In this document: positions 26,538-35,335 of the stretch, piece after piece
How the letters are laid out: each line of letters starts with the position of its first letter
Numbering within the stretch: the stretch's first letter is position 1
Virus record (IMG/VR): IMGVR_UViG_3300032323_002905
Location: 25,453 to 89,452 of that record
Reading direction: 5' to 3' (one strand)
Length of the DNA stretch: 64,000 nt
DNA from: a virus
Notes under the pieces: generated by a model
The model's input: the letters and a program-made list of their open reading frames with translations, nothing else
Told to the model about the DNA's origin: nothing
Database searches by the model: none
Made by a program: the position numbers and the translations under genes

Positions 26538-27384
26538 TTACTTTACGTAATTCTTCTAATAATTCATAGTAATGAAGTAAATTAGTCATATCATCATTAC
26601 TAATTTTATCATTTTTATCTAATGTAACTAAAATATTAGACACCTCATTAATTTTAATTTGAGTTGTCTTGTCTTTAACTTTTTTATTTAATTTAGTTAA
26701 GTCAGATTTAATTTCTGTTATTTTAGTATTGTAAAAATCTTTTAATTTAGATGGATTATCAACACTGTTGATAAATTCTTTTAATACTGATTTTTGTCCT
26801 TCATTTAAATTAGCATATTTAGAATTAAATTTTTCTAATAATGATCTATAAGTTAACATACGAATATCTTTATCGTATGACTTAAATTCTTCCATTAATG
26901 TATCTTTAGCAACTGTTGTAATTGGTGCTGAAGTTAGATATTCTAATATAATTAATTTATTTGAGATTACTTGATTGGGTTCTGGTTGGTTAACACCATC
27001 ATACATTTCTAATAATGTATAGAACGCGGCTTGGGTTTTGTAGTTAGGTAATTTAGTTTTGAAAAATTCATCAACATCATAATTTGCTTTAATTTCTTTA
27101 ATTAAATTATATTTTTGACGACGTAATGCTGATTTGTTTAAGTATTTAGCACTTTCTAATAAAGTATTGATAATAATATCAGCTTTACCTTCGCTTAACT
27201 TAATGTTGTTTAACAATGTTTCGTATAACTTATACTCTTTTCCTAACTCTGTTTTAACAAAGTGTTTTTTTAAAATAGTTGCTGCCTTTGAGTCTACACC
27301 TGACAATGTATCAGACGTAATTTGTCTGACTAAAAGTTCAAATAAAATGCCAGTATTCTTGTATTTTGAATGTTTAACAATCAT
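26530..27384 (-). CDS. Conserved head-module protein of unknown function
   Basis: 284 residues, almost wholly alpha-helical and Lys-rich. It opens HSKYKNTGILFELLVRQITSDTLSG and continues LKKHFVKTELGKEYKLYE, phrases I associate with an uncharacterised protein encoded beside the portal in T4-like marine phages. C-terminal part has coiled-coil character (LTKLNKKVKDKTTQIKINEV). The ATG lies 36 bases after the portal stop, with an ATATTTAT motif in that gap. A role in prohead assembly is likely from position. Confidence 0.65.
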   Translation of the reverse strand: MIVKHSKYKNTGILFELLVRQITSDTLSGVDSKAATILKKHFVKTELGKEYKLYETLLNNIKLSEGKADIIINTLLESAKYLNKSALRRQKYNLIKEIKANYDVDEFFKTKLPNYKTQAAFYTLLEMYDGVNQPEPNQVISNKLIILEYLTSAPITTVAKDTLMEEFKSYDKDIRMLTYRSLLEKFNSKYANLNEGQKSVLKEFINSVDNPSKLKDFYNTKITEIKSDLTKLNKKVKDKTTQIKINEVSNILVTLDKNDKISNDDMTNLLHYYELLEELRKVNG

Positions 27385-27401
27385 TCCTAAAGTGTTTTAT
27401 T

Positions 27402-27409
27402 ATAAATAT
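27402..27409 (-). promoter_or_regulatory. ATATTTAT promoter-like motif
   Basis: Coding strand TATATTTATAATAAAACACTT between the portal stop and the 284-residue gene, 18 bases before the ATG. Confidence 0.45.
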
Positions 27410-27419
27410 ATAAGGATTA

Positions 27420-29297
27420 TTACTCTCTAATTTGGGATTCATCTAATAGCGAATCTCCTGGTTTTTCTTGACTAAATACTAATTTTTTATCAACTTGTTC
27501 AAACAAACGTTTATTTCTTGCAAAAGCTGATTTAGCGTTTTCTAAAGCAAACGGTTTAGATGTTGACTTACCATATCCTGGTTGGTCATCAGATTTCATA
27601 TCTTTAACACCTAATCTATCACGACCTAACGCGCTGTCTTGTGTATTAATATTAGATACTTTTTCTTTTGGACGACCTAATTGTGTGTCATTATTATATC
27701 CTGGTGGCAATTCACCTTCTGGTCCACCGTTTTTACTATATAAACTAGCTAAATCATGTGGTGTACCGTATGATTTACCTGTTTCTACTGGATCATTACC
27801 TTCTTCTCTAATTTGAGCGATTCTAAATTCACGTTTTGCATCTTCAATCATCATATCTCTATATTCATCATATGAATCTTCAGAGAATCTGAATACATTG
27901 TCATAAACCCAATCAGTAGGCATTAATTTAGTTTCAATAATATTTTTAGCTAAATCAACTTTTTCCTTCATTAACATGATACGTTCTTGATCGTATATAA
28001 TAGACGGTGTAGTTAATGATAACTCAAAGTTAGTTAATTCTTCGTTAGTATAACCTTGAACATATAAATGTACTAATGCAATTTTATATAATTCTGATAA
28101 TGTAATACGTTGAATACGATCAATTGTACGAGCAAAACGAATATCTTCTGCTGCTAATGTTGCTTTACCTTGTAAGTCTTTATCATAACCTAAAAATGCT
28201 TTAGGTACTTTTAATGCTGCAAATAACTTATCTCTTAAATATGCGACATCTTGAATACCATCATAATCTAAACCTTTAGTATTTTCAATACGTGTTGCTT
28301 GGTCATTACCTCTTACTGGAATGTAAAAATCTTCTAGTAAGTTTTGCATGTTATATTTAACATTATATTCACCTGTCTTTTGATCCATTAACGGAGTACG
28401 TTTCATTGAACTAATAGTTTTCTGCATAAATGCTTCAACTTCATTAGGTGGAATAGAACCAACATTAATAAAGAAAGTACGTTTTTCTGGTGAACGAACT
28501 ACACGATGGATTAACATCGCATCTTCCATTAAAGCGTATTGTTTATATAAACGACGAGCTGGTTCTAGATAAGATCTACCATATGGTAAATAGTTAACAT
28601 CTGTAATTAATCTAAAGTGAGCCACCTCATAATTTTCAAAGAAAATACCTGGTTCGTTTTGACGACCTAAATTAGGTGTGTTATAATAACCATCACCTGA
28701 TAAAAATCCTTCTGGTCTAAATTGGAAACGAACTGAAGCTGGTTTGTCTTTATCATAATTTTCTTGTCTTTCAATATGATATGCTGTATATGGAATAACA
28801 TTATATACACCAAATTTTTCAGCGATTTCTAATCTTAAGAAAAAGTCACCATATTTACACATTTGACGAATCCAAGACCATAAATTAAATTCAATGTTTA
28901 ATACATCATAAAATAAATTATATAAAATTCTTTGAATATTTTCGTCTGATGAACGAATAGATAATACTTCACCCATATCATCTTTTAATGTAGATTCATC
29001 AGCTACAATATCTAATGCTGAACCCACAATTGCATCCTGATCCATGATATCATAGTCTGAATATAATTGGGTACGTAAGTATTGGTAATTTAAATTTAAT
29101 TGTTGTCCATAAAGTGATGATGCATTAGTTGAATAAATTCTATTGTATCTATCCATTAATGAGTTAGTAGCGATATCACCAGTTTGTTGAATGGTGTTAA
29201 CGTCCATCACTTTTAATTGATTACCACCCTGATTTCTCATCACTACATCAGTAGAGAACAGTCGTTGTAATCGTGAAAATAAGCCTTTGTCTGCCAT
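27420..29297 (-). CDS. gp20: Portal vertex protein, gp20-like
   Basis: 625 residues. The N-terminus SRLQRLFSTDVVMRNQGGNQ is diagnostic of T4-type portal proteins, followed by DQDAIVGSALDIVADE, MCKYGDFFLRLE and the stem/crown motif LPYGRSYLEPARRLYKQYALMEDAMLIHRVVRSPEKR. C-terminal 120 residues are charged and disordered. Forms the dodecameric ring for DNA entry at the unique vertex and the site of prohead initiation. Located after the large terminase as in many T4-like phages that lack intervening tail genes here. Confidence 0.95.
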   Translation of the reverse strand: MADKGLFSRLQRLFSTDVVMRNQGGNQLKVMDVNTIQQTGDIATNSLMDRYNRIYSTNASSLYGQQLNLNYQYLRTQLYSDYDIMDQDAIVGSALDIVADESTLKDDMGEVLSIRSSDENIQRILYNLFYDVLNIEFNLWSWIRQMCKYGDFFLRLEIAEKFGVYNVIPYTAYHIERQENYDKDKPASVRFQFRPEGFLSGDGYYNTPNLGRQNEPGIFFENYEVAHFRLITDVNYLPYGRSYLEPARRLYKQYALMEDAMLIHRVVRSPEKRTFFINVGSIPPNEVEAFMQKTISSMKRTPLMDQKTGEYNVKYNMQNLLEDFYIPVRGNDQATRIENTKGLDYDGIQDVAYLRDKLFAALKVPKAFLGYDKDLQGKATLAAEDIRFARTIDRIQRITLSELYKIALVHLYVQGYTNEELTNFELSLTTPSIIYDQERIMLMKEKVDLAKNIIETKLMPTDWVYDNVFRFSEDSYDEYRDMMIEDAKREFRIAQIREEGNDPVETGKSYGTPHDLASLYSKNGGPEGELPPGYNNDTQLGRPKEKVSNINTQDSALGRDRLGVKDMKSDDQPGYGKSTSKPFALENAKSAFARNKRLFEQVDKKLVFSQEKPGDSLLDESQIRE

Positions 29298-29317
29298 TTT
29301 ATTATATGTTATTAATT

Positions 29318-29325
29318 ATAAATAT
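29318..29325 (-). promoter_or_regulatory. ATATTTAT promoter-like motif
   Basis: Coding strand ATAATATTTATAATTAATAAC in the terminase-portal gap, 21 bases before the portal ATG. Confidence 0.45.
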
Positions 29326-30902
29326 TATCGTATTAACCAACTAATATCTTCGTTTCCACCCATTCCGTTTTGTATACTATATGGGTTAGGAACACTAGAA
29401 CCATAAGCACCTGTAAATCCTGTTCTGTTAACAGTCATATTACTTAATGTAGCTCTAGACATTTCTAGATTTTGTGATTTAAATCTTAATGATGTATCTC
29501 TTAAATACATTCCAATTGCAAAACTCATAATTAAGTCGTCATTGTATCCTGATTGTGCTTCAGCACGACCATTTTTCCAAATGAATACTTTCATTTCTTC
29601 TAGTAAACGTTTAGATTGAATAACAACACTTTTATCGCCTATGTACTCTCTAAATTTATTAATTACTAAAGGACGAGTTTTCATTGATGTTGTAAAACCA
29701 GGTACTAATTTTGAATTGTCCATATACTGGTCAAAATAAGCATCTGAATTATTTCCGGCTTCACTTTTAGGTGAGTAATATAAATTTTTATATCCACGTT
29801 CTTGAATTGCATCTAATGCTGACCAACCAATATTAGCATTTTCTACTACTAATAAGGCTTGATTATATTCTGTGGCTAAACCAACTAAGAAAAATCCGAA
29901 TTCTTTAGGTGGTAATTGACCTTTATATTCTGCAACTTGTGTATTTGATTCAATATGAATAACATGAGCTGCTGAGAAATCCTTGCCGTCACCTCGCGCT
30001 ACATCGGCTATAACCATATATGATTGAGTATAGTCCGCCGGTTCCCATATCCATAAGTTACGGTCAACTCCACGGCGTTCTAGCGGTTCTTTTATTGTAG
30101 TTTGAGATATAAATTCAATCCATTCTGAATAGAATACTGTATCACCTGATGTACTAAAATCGCAATCACACTCTTGTGCTGCTAATCTAGGATCACCTAA
30201 TAAATCATCTTGTCGTTTTCTCCATGCTTCATTTCTTTCAGGATGGACATACCAAGGTAATTTAATAGGCAAGAAATCATTTTGATTAGCTTCAGCCTTA
30301 ACCCATGTTTGATGAAACCAGTTACCCGTACCATAAGGAGTAGATAATACAATAGCACCACCACCCGTAGCTAAGGTTTGTTGAGCAGAAGCCCAAATTG
30401 TATCAATACCGTCAATAAAAGCAGCCTCGTCAATTAATAGCAAAGATACTGCTTCAGATCTACCAGCATCACCTGCTGCTGATACTGCTTTGATCTGAGA
30501 TCCGTTATTTAATCGTAATGTAAGTTTATTATTTTCTTCAGCATTTACTTTTAACCATGATGGTAAATTTTCATACATGAATTTTACCTTAGTTACCATG
30601 TTTTTAGCGGTTTCTTGCTTTGTAGCGATACATAACACGTTTTTATCTTTATGGAATAACATTAACCATAAAGAATAACCAGCTGATAGTGTTGAAATAC
30701 CTAATTGTCTTGATTTAAGTACTATACTGTATGGATTATCTTTCCATAAATTTAATACTTTATCCTGGAATGGATATAGATTGAATATGATTCTTCCTCT
30801 TTGAGGATGTTGAATATGACAGTATTTCTTCATAAAATGAGCCGGATCAGAGGCACATTTTACATATTCCTGTCTTATAACTTCACGTAAGTCTTGACTC
30901 AT
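29325..30902 (-). CDS. gp17: Terminase large subunit, gp17-like
   Basis: 525 residues. ATPase domain: adenine-side YPFQDKVL, Walker A variant SRQLGIST at 64-71, Walker B LLLIDEA at 154-160 and the coupling STPYGTGNWF. RNase H-like nuclease domain: MVIADVARGDGKDFSAA (first Asp), VVENANIGWSALD (central acid) and NDDLIMSFAIG (last Asp). Packages DNA through the portal and cuts headful lengths. No gp16-like small terminase was recognised nearby. Its ATG overlaps the stop of the upstream spanin-like gene by four bases. Confidence 0.95.
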   Translation of the reverse strand: MSQDLREVIRQEYVKCASDPAHFMKKYCHIQHPQRGRIIFNLYPFQDKVLNLWKDNPYSIVLKSRQLGISTLSAGYSLWLMLFHKDKNVLCIATKQETAKNMVTKVKFMYENLPSWLKVNAEENNKLTLRLNNGSQIKAVSAAGDAGRSEAVSLLLIDEAAFIDGIDTIWASAQQTLATGGGAIVLSTPYGTGNWFHQTWVKAEANQNDFLPIKLPWYVHPERNEAWRKRQDDLLGDPRLAAQECDCDFSTSGDTVFYSEWIEFISQTTIKEPLERRGVDRNLWIWEPADYTQSYMVIADVARGDGKDFSAAHVIHIESNTQVAEYKGQLPPKEFGFFLVGLATEYNQALLVVENANIGWSALDAIQERGYKNLYYSPKSEAGNNSDAYFDQYMDNSKLVPGFTTSMKTRPLVINKFREYIGDKSVVIQSKRLLEEMKVFIWKNGRAEAQSGYNDDLIMSFAIGMYLRDTSLRFKSQNLEMSRATLSNMTVNRTGFTGAYGSSVPNPYSIQNGMGGNEDISWLIR

Positions 30903-31288
30903 ATAACTAGTAAAATACCAATTAAAGCAACAGAACTAACTATAAACTTTAATTTGATTTTTTTTATTTGTTTTTGGTAATTATTGATAATACTATCTTT
31001 ATACTCTAATTGTTTTTGACGATCTATATCAATTTTTTTATATAATGAAATAGATGTGTCTTGAGTTTTTATAATAGAATCTTGATTATTTGCTATTGTA
31101 ACTAAAATATTAACTGAATCTCTAACTACTGTAATTTGATTTTTAAGAAAATCACGTTCATTTTTTACAATTAAAGCGTTTTTTAATGTTTTAGAAGGAA
31201 CTGTGACTAAATCCTCAGTCGAAAGCATTTGTGAACTCACTAACAAGGGCATCATTAGACAAGTTAGTAATACGATTATGTTCTTCAT
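30899..31288 (-). CDS. Spanin-like exported protein with C-terminal membrane helix
   Basis: 129 residues. N-terminal signal sequence (about 1-20) ending LLVSSQ, a cleavage style frequent in Bacteroidota. The middle is a Lys/Asp/Gln-rich coiled coil (about 35-105), and the C-terminus is a transmembrane helix, FIVSSVALIGILLVI. The gene starts inside the preceding 116-residue gene in another frame (74-base overlap). A signal at one end, a helix at the other and a rod between resembles unimolecular spanins, though the Cys at residue 10 is too early for a convincing lipobox. Overlap with a membrane-anchored coiled-coil gene also recalls Rz/Rz1 pairs. A lysis role is inferred. Confidence 0.6.
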   Translation of the reverse strand: MKNIIVLLTCLMMPLLVSSQMLSTEDLVTVPSKTLKNALIVKNERDFLKNQITVVRDSVNILVTIANNQDSIIKTQDTSISLYKKIDIDRQKQLEYKDSIINNYQKQIKKIKLKFIVSSVALIGILLVI

Positions 31289-31565
31289 TGTATTTAGTTT
31301 TATATAAATCGGCTTTATGTTTTAAACCTGATAATTTAATTTTATCTTCTGCTACTTGTTTTTTATAAACAGTAGCAACTGAATCTAATTGGGTGATTTT
31401 AATTTTAGTAGAGTCAATATTTGCTTGTAATGAATCTATTTTATTATTTAAAGCTTCATTTTCTTTACCCAAACGGAAATTAGGATTAATGTTAAGAATA
31501 TTTACAATTAATAACACTAATCCTACGTATCCTAGAAACTTTATAATTTCTTTATACCACATCAA
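31215..31565 (-). CDS. Spanin-like membrane-anchored coiled-coil protein
   Basis: 116 residues. One N-terminal transmembrane helix (LGYVGLVLLIVNILNI, about 11-26) followed by a long coiled coil (about 33-100), the layout of inner-membrane spanins such as Rz. Its 3' end overlaps the next gene, also an exported coiled-coil protein, by 74 bases in a different frame. Its start overlaps the stop of the 278-residue gene by 14 bases. No endolysin or holin was recognised nearby, so the lysis assignment rests on topology and gene nesting. Confidence 0.6.
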   Translation of the reverse strand: MMWYKEIIKFLGYVGLVLLIVNILNINPNFRLGKENEALNNKIDSLQANIDSTKIKITQLDSVATVYKKQVAEDKIKLSGLKHKADLYKTKYNEEHNRITNLSNDALVSEFTNAFD

Positions 31566-32388
31566 ATTCGAATTTATCTTTTAATGCTTCTAATTCTTTC
31601 TTTTGTGCTGTTTTTTCTTTTAATTTAGCAATGATATTTGCTTTTTCTTCACCTTCAGCATTTTTATATTCACCAGCTAATTCTTTCATTTCTTTTTCTA
31701 CTTGAATTAAACCTTTTAATACTTTATCTAATTTAGAAGTACGTTTAGTTAATTTAGTAGCTGCTTTAGCTGCTTGTTTATCAATATCTGATTCTTCTGG
31801 TGCTGAATCTTCGTCACCTGCTTTATAGTAGTCATCTGCTTCTTCTTCACCTGTCTCCATATCTTTTTCTACCGCTTTAACTGCTTTTTCTATTTTTTCT
31901 TTAGATGGTTTTGCAGTAGCTGCTTTAGGTGCTGTTGGTATTCCAGCCATTGATACTACACCTTTATCTTTTAACATACCCATTAATTCTCTGAATTTAG
32001 GATTGTTAATACTAGCTGTATCAGCTAAACCAAATTCTTTAGCTACATCAGCAACTGACATTTCACCTTTATCTAAAAGATATTCTAATGCTTTTTTAAC
32101 ATTACCTTTAGCTTTTTCGATTAATGAAGCTAATTCATCTTTCATTTCTTTATTTAAGATATAAGATACTTTAGCACGAGCCATTTCATCTAATTCTTCT
32201 TCAACAAAATCAACAGGATTTGATGGTGTCCCTAATGAAGGATTTTTTGTTTTAGTTTTAGCAGTATTAATTAAAGTCCGTTTTTGATCAGGAGTCAATG
32301 TATTTGGATTAGGTACATCAATTGTATCTTCAGATAATGTAGCGATAATTTCCTCACGTATAAAAGATTTAAATTCTTTGATTTTCAT
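31552..32388 (-). CDS. Tagged internal protein with winged-helix-like segment
   Basis: 278 residues. N-terminus MKIKEFKSFIREEI resembles the T4 capsid-targeting peptide, with an I-R-E site at residues 10-12 and a second, LSE, at 18-20. Residues about 85-150 hold a helix-turn-helix-like stretch (GEMSVADVAKEFGL then KFRELMGMLKDKGVVSM) suggestive of DNA binding. The rest is Ala/Lys/Glu-rich with a C-terminal coiled coil. A basic and helical DNA-binding protein carried in the head would fit, but this is inference. An ATATTTAT motif lies 15 bases upstream. Confidence 0.6.
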   Translation of the reverse strand: MKIKEFKSFIREEIIATLSEDTIDVPNPNTLTPDQKRTLINTAKTKTKNPSLGTPSNPVDFVEEELDEMARAKVSYILNKEMKDELASLIEKAKGNVKKALEYLLDKGEMSVADVAKEFGLADTASINNPKFRELMGMLKDKGVVSMAGIPTAPKAATAKPSKEKIEKAVKAVEKDMETGEEEADDYYKAGDEDSAPEESDIDKQAAKAATKLTKRTSKLDKVLKGLIQVEKEMKELAGEYKNAEGEEKANIIAKLKEKTAQKKELEALKDKFEFDVV

Positions 32389-32402
32389 GTTATATTTTTC
32401 TG

Positions 32403-32410
32403 ATAAATAT
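32403..32410 (-). promoter_or_regulatory. ATATTTAT promoter-like motif
   Basis: Coding strand ATAATATTTATCAGAAAAAT before the 278-residue gene, 15 bases from the ATG. Confidence 0.4.
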
Positions 32411-32940
32411 TATGAAAATATTGTCTCTTTAATTTTTTTAATACGTTCTTCGTTAGAACCGCTAATTTCTACAAATTTTTTCATACGATATGAATATCTA
32501 TCAGCAATTCTTTGAATAAAGAAATCAATTGTTGATCTAAACTCAACATCAGTTTCACGTACACCATTATCTTCCATCATAGTTCCAATAGGATTTACAT
32601 AAAATATATAATCATATTGACTAATAAACAACTTAGCATAATCTTCAAATGCTTCTTTATCTAAAACATTAATAGATTTAGCACATTTAGCAAATGCTAT
32701 AACATCAATAACTGTTCTATCAGTAATTAATTTAGGACGCATTAATTCACTAACACGTTCTGCTAAAAATATAGTTTGACCATTTAAAGTACTATCAGTA
32801 TTTAATGGAATACCTAAATCCTTTAAATATTTACTACGTTCAGTTGTAACATAGTAGTCTTTAAATTCAGGTAATTCACCTAATGATTTTACTAATGTTG
32901 TTTTACCAACACTCATTGTTCCACAAAAACCTATTTTCAT
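32410..32940 (-). CDS. NadR/AAA_28-like P-loop kinase
   Basis: 176 residues. It opens MKIGFCGTMSVGKTTLVKSL with Walker A GTMSVGKT at 7-14, followed by TTERSKYLKDLG, then LITDRTVIDVIAFA, where Asp and Arg fit the DR-x-x-x-D motif of NadR-type ribosylnicotinamide kinases and related nucleoside kinases, and YDYIFYVNP before the lid. The substrate is not certain: nicotinamide riboside or a deoxynucleoside are both possible. It has no targeting peptide. In the same genome region is a nucleotidyltransferase of the NMN adenylyltransferase superfamily, so NAD salvage is one hypothesis. A near-perfect TATAAT lies just before the ATG. Confidence 0.75.
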   Translation of the reverse strand: MKIGFCGTMSVGKTTLVKSLGELPEFKDYYVTTERSKYLKDLGIPLNTDSTLNGQTIFLAERVSELMRPKLITDRTVIDVIAFAKCAKSINVLDKEAFEDYAKLFISQYDYIFYVNPIGTMMEDNGVRETDVEFRSTIDFFIQRIADRYSYRMKKFVEISGSNEERIKKIKETIFS

Positions 32941-32992
32941 ATATTATAATGTATATAAAGTCTCTAACAAGACCAAGTTGTAATTAATTTGT

Positions 32993-33244
32993 TTAAACTC
33001 TAGCACCTGCTGCTTTACCGGCTGGTGATTTGAACCATGGTAAACCTTCACGTTGTTTACAATGTTCTTTCCATGATTTTTCAGTGTACTTAATACCATA
33101 TAAATAATACTCACGTTTTTTTCTTTCACCTTGAGGTATTAACGCTGGTCCATCCCAGTTATGATACTTACCTTCCCAAACGTATGCGATTGTTCCGTCT
33201 GCTTTAGTTAATTTTTTAGTTGGTTCAAATTTTTTATTTTCCAT
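32993..33244 (-). CDS. Small MORN-like protein of unknown function
   Basis: 83 residues. The centre, WEGKYHNWDGPALIP then YYLYGIKYTEKSWKEH, follows a pattern (G-x-x-HN-x-DGPA, then Y-x-x-G-x-x-x-x-x-x-W) seen in short MORN-repeat-like phage and bacterial proteins. It ends in a small Gly/Ala/Lys segment. Function unknown. It has its own TTTGAC-N17-TTATATT promoter-like element ending seven bases before the ATG. Confidence 0.65.
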   Translation of the reverse strand: MENKKFEPTKKLTKADGTIAYVWEGKYHNWDGPALIPQGERKKREYYLYGIKYTEKSWKEHCKQREGLPWFKSPAGKAAGARV

Positions 33245-33248
33245 ATAA

Positions 33249-33281
33249 TTAAATATAACATCAAATCAGCGGGAGGTCAAA
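33249..33281 (-). promoter_or_regulatory. TTTGAC-N17-TTATATT promoter-like element
   Basis: TTTGAC (33276-33281), 17 bases, TTATATTT (33251-33258), then seven bases from TTATATT to the ATG of the 83-residue gene. The predicted transcript would be nearly leaderless. Confidence 0.6.
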
Positions 33282-33282
33282 C

Positions 33283-33978
33283 TTATTTGTACAATTTTAA
33301 TGTTCCACTACCTATTTCATAATTAGATAATTCATATATTACATATGATTGGTTTTCAATCCAATCACCTGTGTTGATATATCTAATACCATCTATAGTT
33401 TTGTCTATTGGTGTATGAATATGTCCACAAATAACAGTATGGCAGTTTCGTTTTTTAGCTTGTCTAACCATTTCCTGTTCAAAATCAATCATAAATGAAA
33501 CAGCAGCTTTAACATTATCTTTTAAATACTTAGATAAACTTGTTTTCTTATTAATTTTTTTTAATAGTCTATCAATAACAATAGCAGCATCATAACCAAT
33601 TGAACCTAACATACCTAACCAATGCATTTTAACAATACCATCATATTTGTCTCCATGACAAAACCAAATACCACCTTCAGTAAATTCATCTACTATTTTA
33701 ATATTACCTAATTGCATAGGTGTATATTTTCTTAAGAATTCATCATGATTACCTGATATCCAAATAATTTCTTTTTCTTTAGATATTTTAAATAAGTTAC
33801 GTATTACTCTGTTATGATCCTCACTAAACTTCTTATATCGTTGAAATAACCAACCATCAATAATATCGCCTACTAATATTAAGCGATCATATTCCTCAGT
33901 TTTAAGTAGATTTATGATGGCTTTAGTATTACAACCTTTAGAACCTATATGTAGGTCAGATATTACTAATGTTTTCAT
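33283..33978 (-). CDS. LpxH-like metallophosphoesterase
   Basis: 231 residues with a complete calcineurin-like metal site: SDLHIGS (D8, H10), VGDIIDGW (D38, D41), SGNHDE (N77, H78), FCHGDKYD and CGHIHTP. The GD-x-x-DGW and H-x-HTP forms are those of UDP-2,3-diacylglucosamine diphosphatases (LpxH family), enzymes of lipid A synthesis. The phage version could act on a lipid A precursor or on another phosphodiester; sequence alone does not decide. Two bases separate it from the FAD oxidoreductase gene, so they are co-transcribed. Confidence 0.8.
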   Translation of the reverse strand: MKTLVISDLHIGSKGCNTKAIINLLKTEEYDRLILVGDIIDGWLFQRYKKFSEDHNRVIRNLFKISKEKEIIWISGNHDEFLRKYTPMQLGNIKIVDEFTEGGIWFCHGDKYDGIVKMHWLGMLGSIGYDAAIVIDRLLKKINKKTSLSKYLKDNVKAAVSFMIDFEQEMVRQAKKRNCHTVICGHIHTPIDKTIDGIRYINTGDWIENQSYVIYELSNYEIGSGTLKLYK

Positions 33979-33979
33979 A

Positions 33980-35293
33980 TTATTTTAATAACGATTCAGC
34001 AACATATATTCCATGAGCACCACTAACTGTTATACCTCTTGCACTTAATGCGTCTCCAACAAAATGTACATTTGGGTATTTAGTTAATGCTAAATTAGTA
34101 TAATCAACTAATGGTTCTGGTGATAAATACTTTACTTCAGGAATATATATACCCCAATCATCACCTAATGTTGGGAATACTTTTTTCATATCTACTATAA
34201 AATCTTCAATATATTTAAAATATCCTTCCATAACTGGTTTAACAACATTAGTTAATGTATCTAAACTAATTGGAGTTGAACTTACTACATTTTTTTCTGA
34301 TGTATCAGATGGTGTACGAGATGGACTATAATACAAACCAGTTCCATTTGATTGTAATTTATTTACAACATCCCTAGACCAAGTAAATGGATCTTCAATA
34401 TCCTTAATTTCCATAATAATACCAAAATTAGTCATTCCATTTAGATATTTAGGATCTTTTTTAGCGTGACCATTATAAGTAACATCACCATATGTTTCTT
34501 CTACAGCAACATAAGCTGCATTATTATTTGTACAAAACGAACGTAATGAAACACCTTTATCATCAAATTTTCTATATAACTTAAAGTCATATGAAATGTC
34601 AATTAGTTTTTGGAAGTGGTGTTGTGGTGCCTCGAACCTACAGCCTATTTGAACTGATTTAGGTTCGTCTGGGAGTTCATATTGGTTGGCTAATTCTTGA
34701 GCAAAATCAATACCTGATTTACCTACAGCAAAAATAAGTTCATCATATGATAATACTTTTACTATCTCACTAATTGGAGGACCTTCATACTTTAATTCAT
34801 TAATATCAAAATCTATACTTGTAACTTTAGATTTCCAAATAAATTTAACACCTTTCTCAACTAAATAATCGTACCAATTTTTAGCAATTTCAGATAGATA
34901 ATCTGTACCTACGTGCCATACAGGAAATAAACGTAAACCAAAATATGGTTTAATAAAATCAGGTTCAGCTTCTGGATTTGAACATTGTACTTCTTCAGGT
35001 TTAGGATGGAAACGTTTAAAATTGGTAATAACTTGATCCATTAATTCCATTGCTTTTTCCTCACCTGTATACTTAGATAACTGACCACCAATAGCTGTAT
35101 GGTAAGTTAGTTTGCCGTCTGACCAACCTCCCGCACCTAACATTCCTGTCATTACTTCTTCAGGTAAGCGGTTATATGGATCTTTACCCATATCAATAAT
35201 AGTAATTAAATTACCATCATACCCATTATCTACTAATTTAGTTGCAGCATTAATGCCTGCTACTCCGGCTCCAACGATTACAATTTTTTTCAT
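33980..35293 (-). CDS. FAD-dependent oxidoreductase (COG2509-like)
   Basis: 437 residues. Dinucleotide-binding motif VIVGAGVAGINAATKL at 5-20, then GAGGWSDGKLTYHTAIGGQL, a form typical of the uncharacterised NAD(FAD)-utilising dehydrogenases (COG2509), and near the C-terminus VHFVGDALSARGITVSGAHGIYVAE, the second FAD contact. Substrate unknown. Full length for the family, without signal peptide or targeting peptide, so a host-cytoplasm enzyme of the infected cell is likely. It forms a pair with the phosphoesterase and starts seven bases after a TTTGGC-N17-TTATATT promoter-like element. Confidence 0.8.
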   Translation of the reverse strand: MKKIVIVGAGVAGINAATKLVDNGYDGNLITIIDMGKDPYNRLPEEVMTGMLGAGGWSDGKLTYHTAIGGQLSKYTGEEKAMELMDQVITNFKRFHPKPEEVQCSNPEAEPDFIKPYFGLRLFPVWHVGTDYLSEIAKNWYDYLVEKGVKFIWKSKVTSIDFDINELKYEGPPISEIVKVLSYDELIFAVGKSGIDFAQELANQYELPDEPKSVQIGCRFEAPQHHFQKLIDISYDFKLYRKFDDKGVSLRSFCTNNNAAYVAVEETYGDVTYNGHAKKDPKYLNGMTNFGIIMEIKDIEDPFTWSRDVVNKLQSNGTGLYYSPSRTPSDTSEKNVVSSTPISLDTLTNVVKPVMEGYFKYIEDFIVDMKKVFPTLGDDWGIYIPEVKYLSPEPLVDYTNLALTKYPNVHFVGDALSARGITVSGAHGIYVAESLLK

Positions 35294-35297
35294 ATAT

Positions 35298-35330
35298 TTT
35301 AATATAATTAATTTTTATTTAAAGGCCAAA
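35298..35330 (-). promoter_or_regulatory. TTTGGC-N17-TTATATT promoter-like element
   Basis: TTTGGC (35325-35330), 17 bases, TTATATT (35301-35307), then seven bases to the ATG of the FAD oxidoreductase. Lies just after the hairpin at 35336-35364. Confidence 0.6.
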
Positions 35331-35335
35331 CTAAG

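Noticed and set aside
30899-31288. Lipoprotein signal with Cys10 in the spanin-like protein
   Set aside because: Only nine residues precede the Cys and there is no good small residue before it; an SSQ signal-peptidase site is more likely.
32944-33129. 61-codon minus-strand frame overlapping the 83-residue MORN-like gene
   Set aside because: Shadow frame; the 83-residue frame has the recognisable WEGKYHNWDGPA pattern and a promoter at the right distance.
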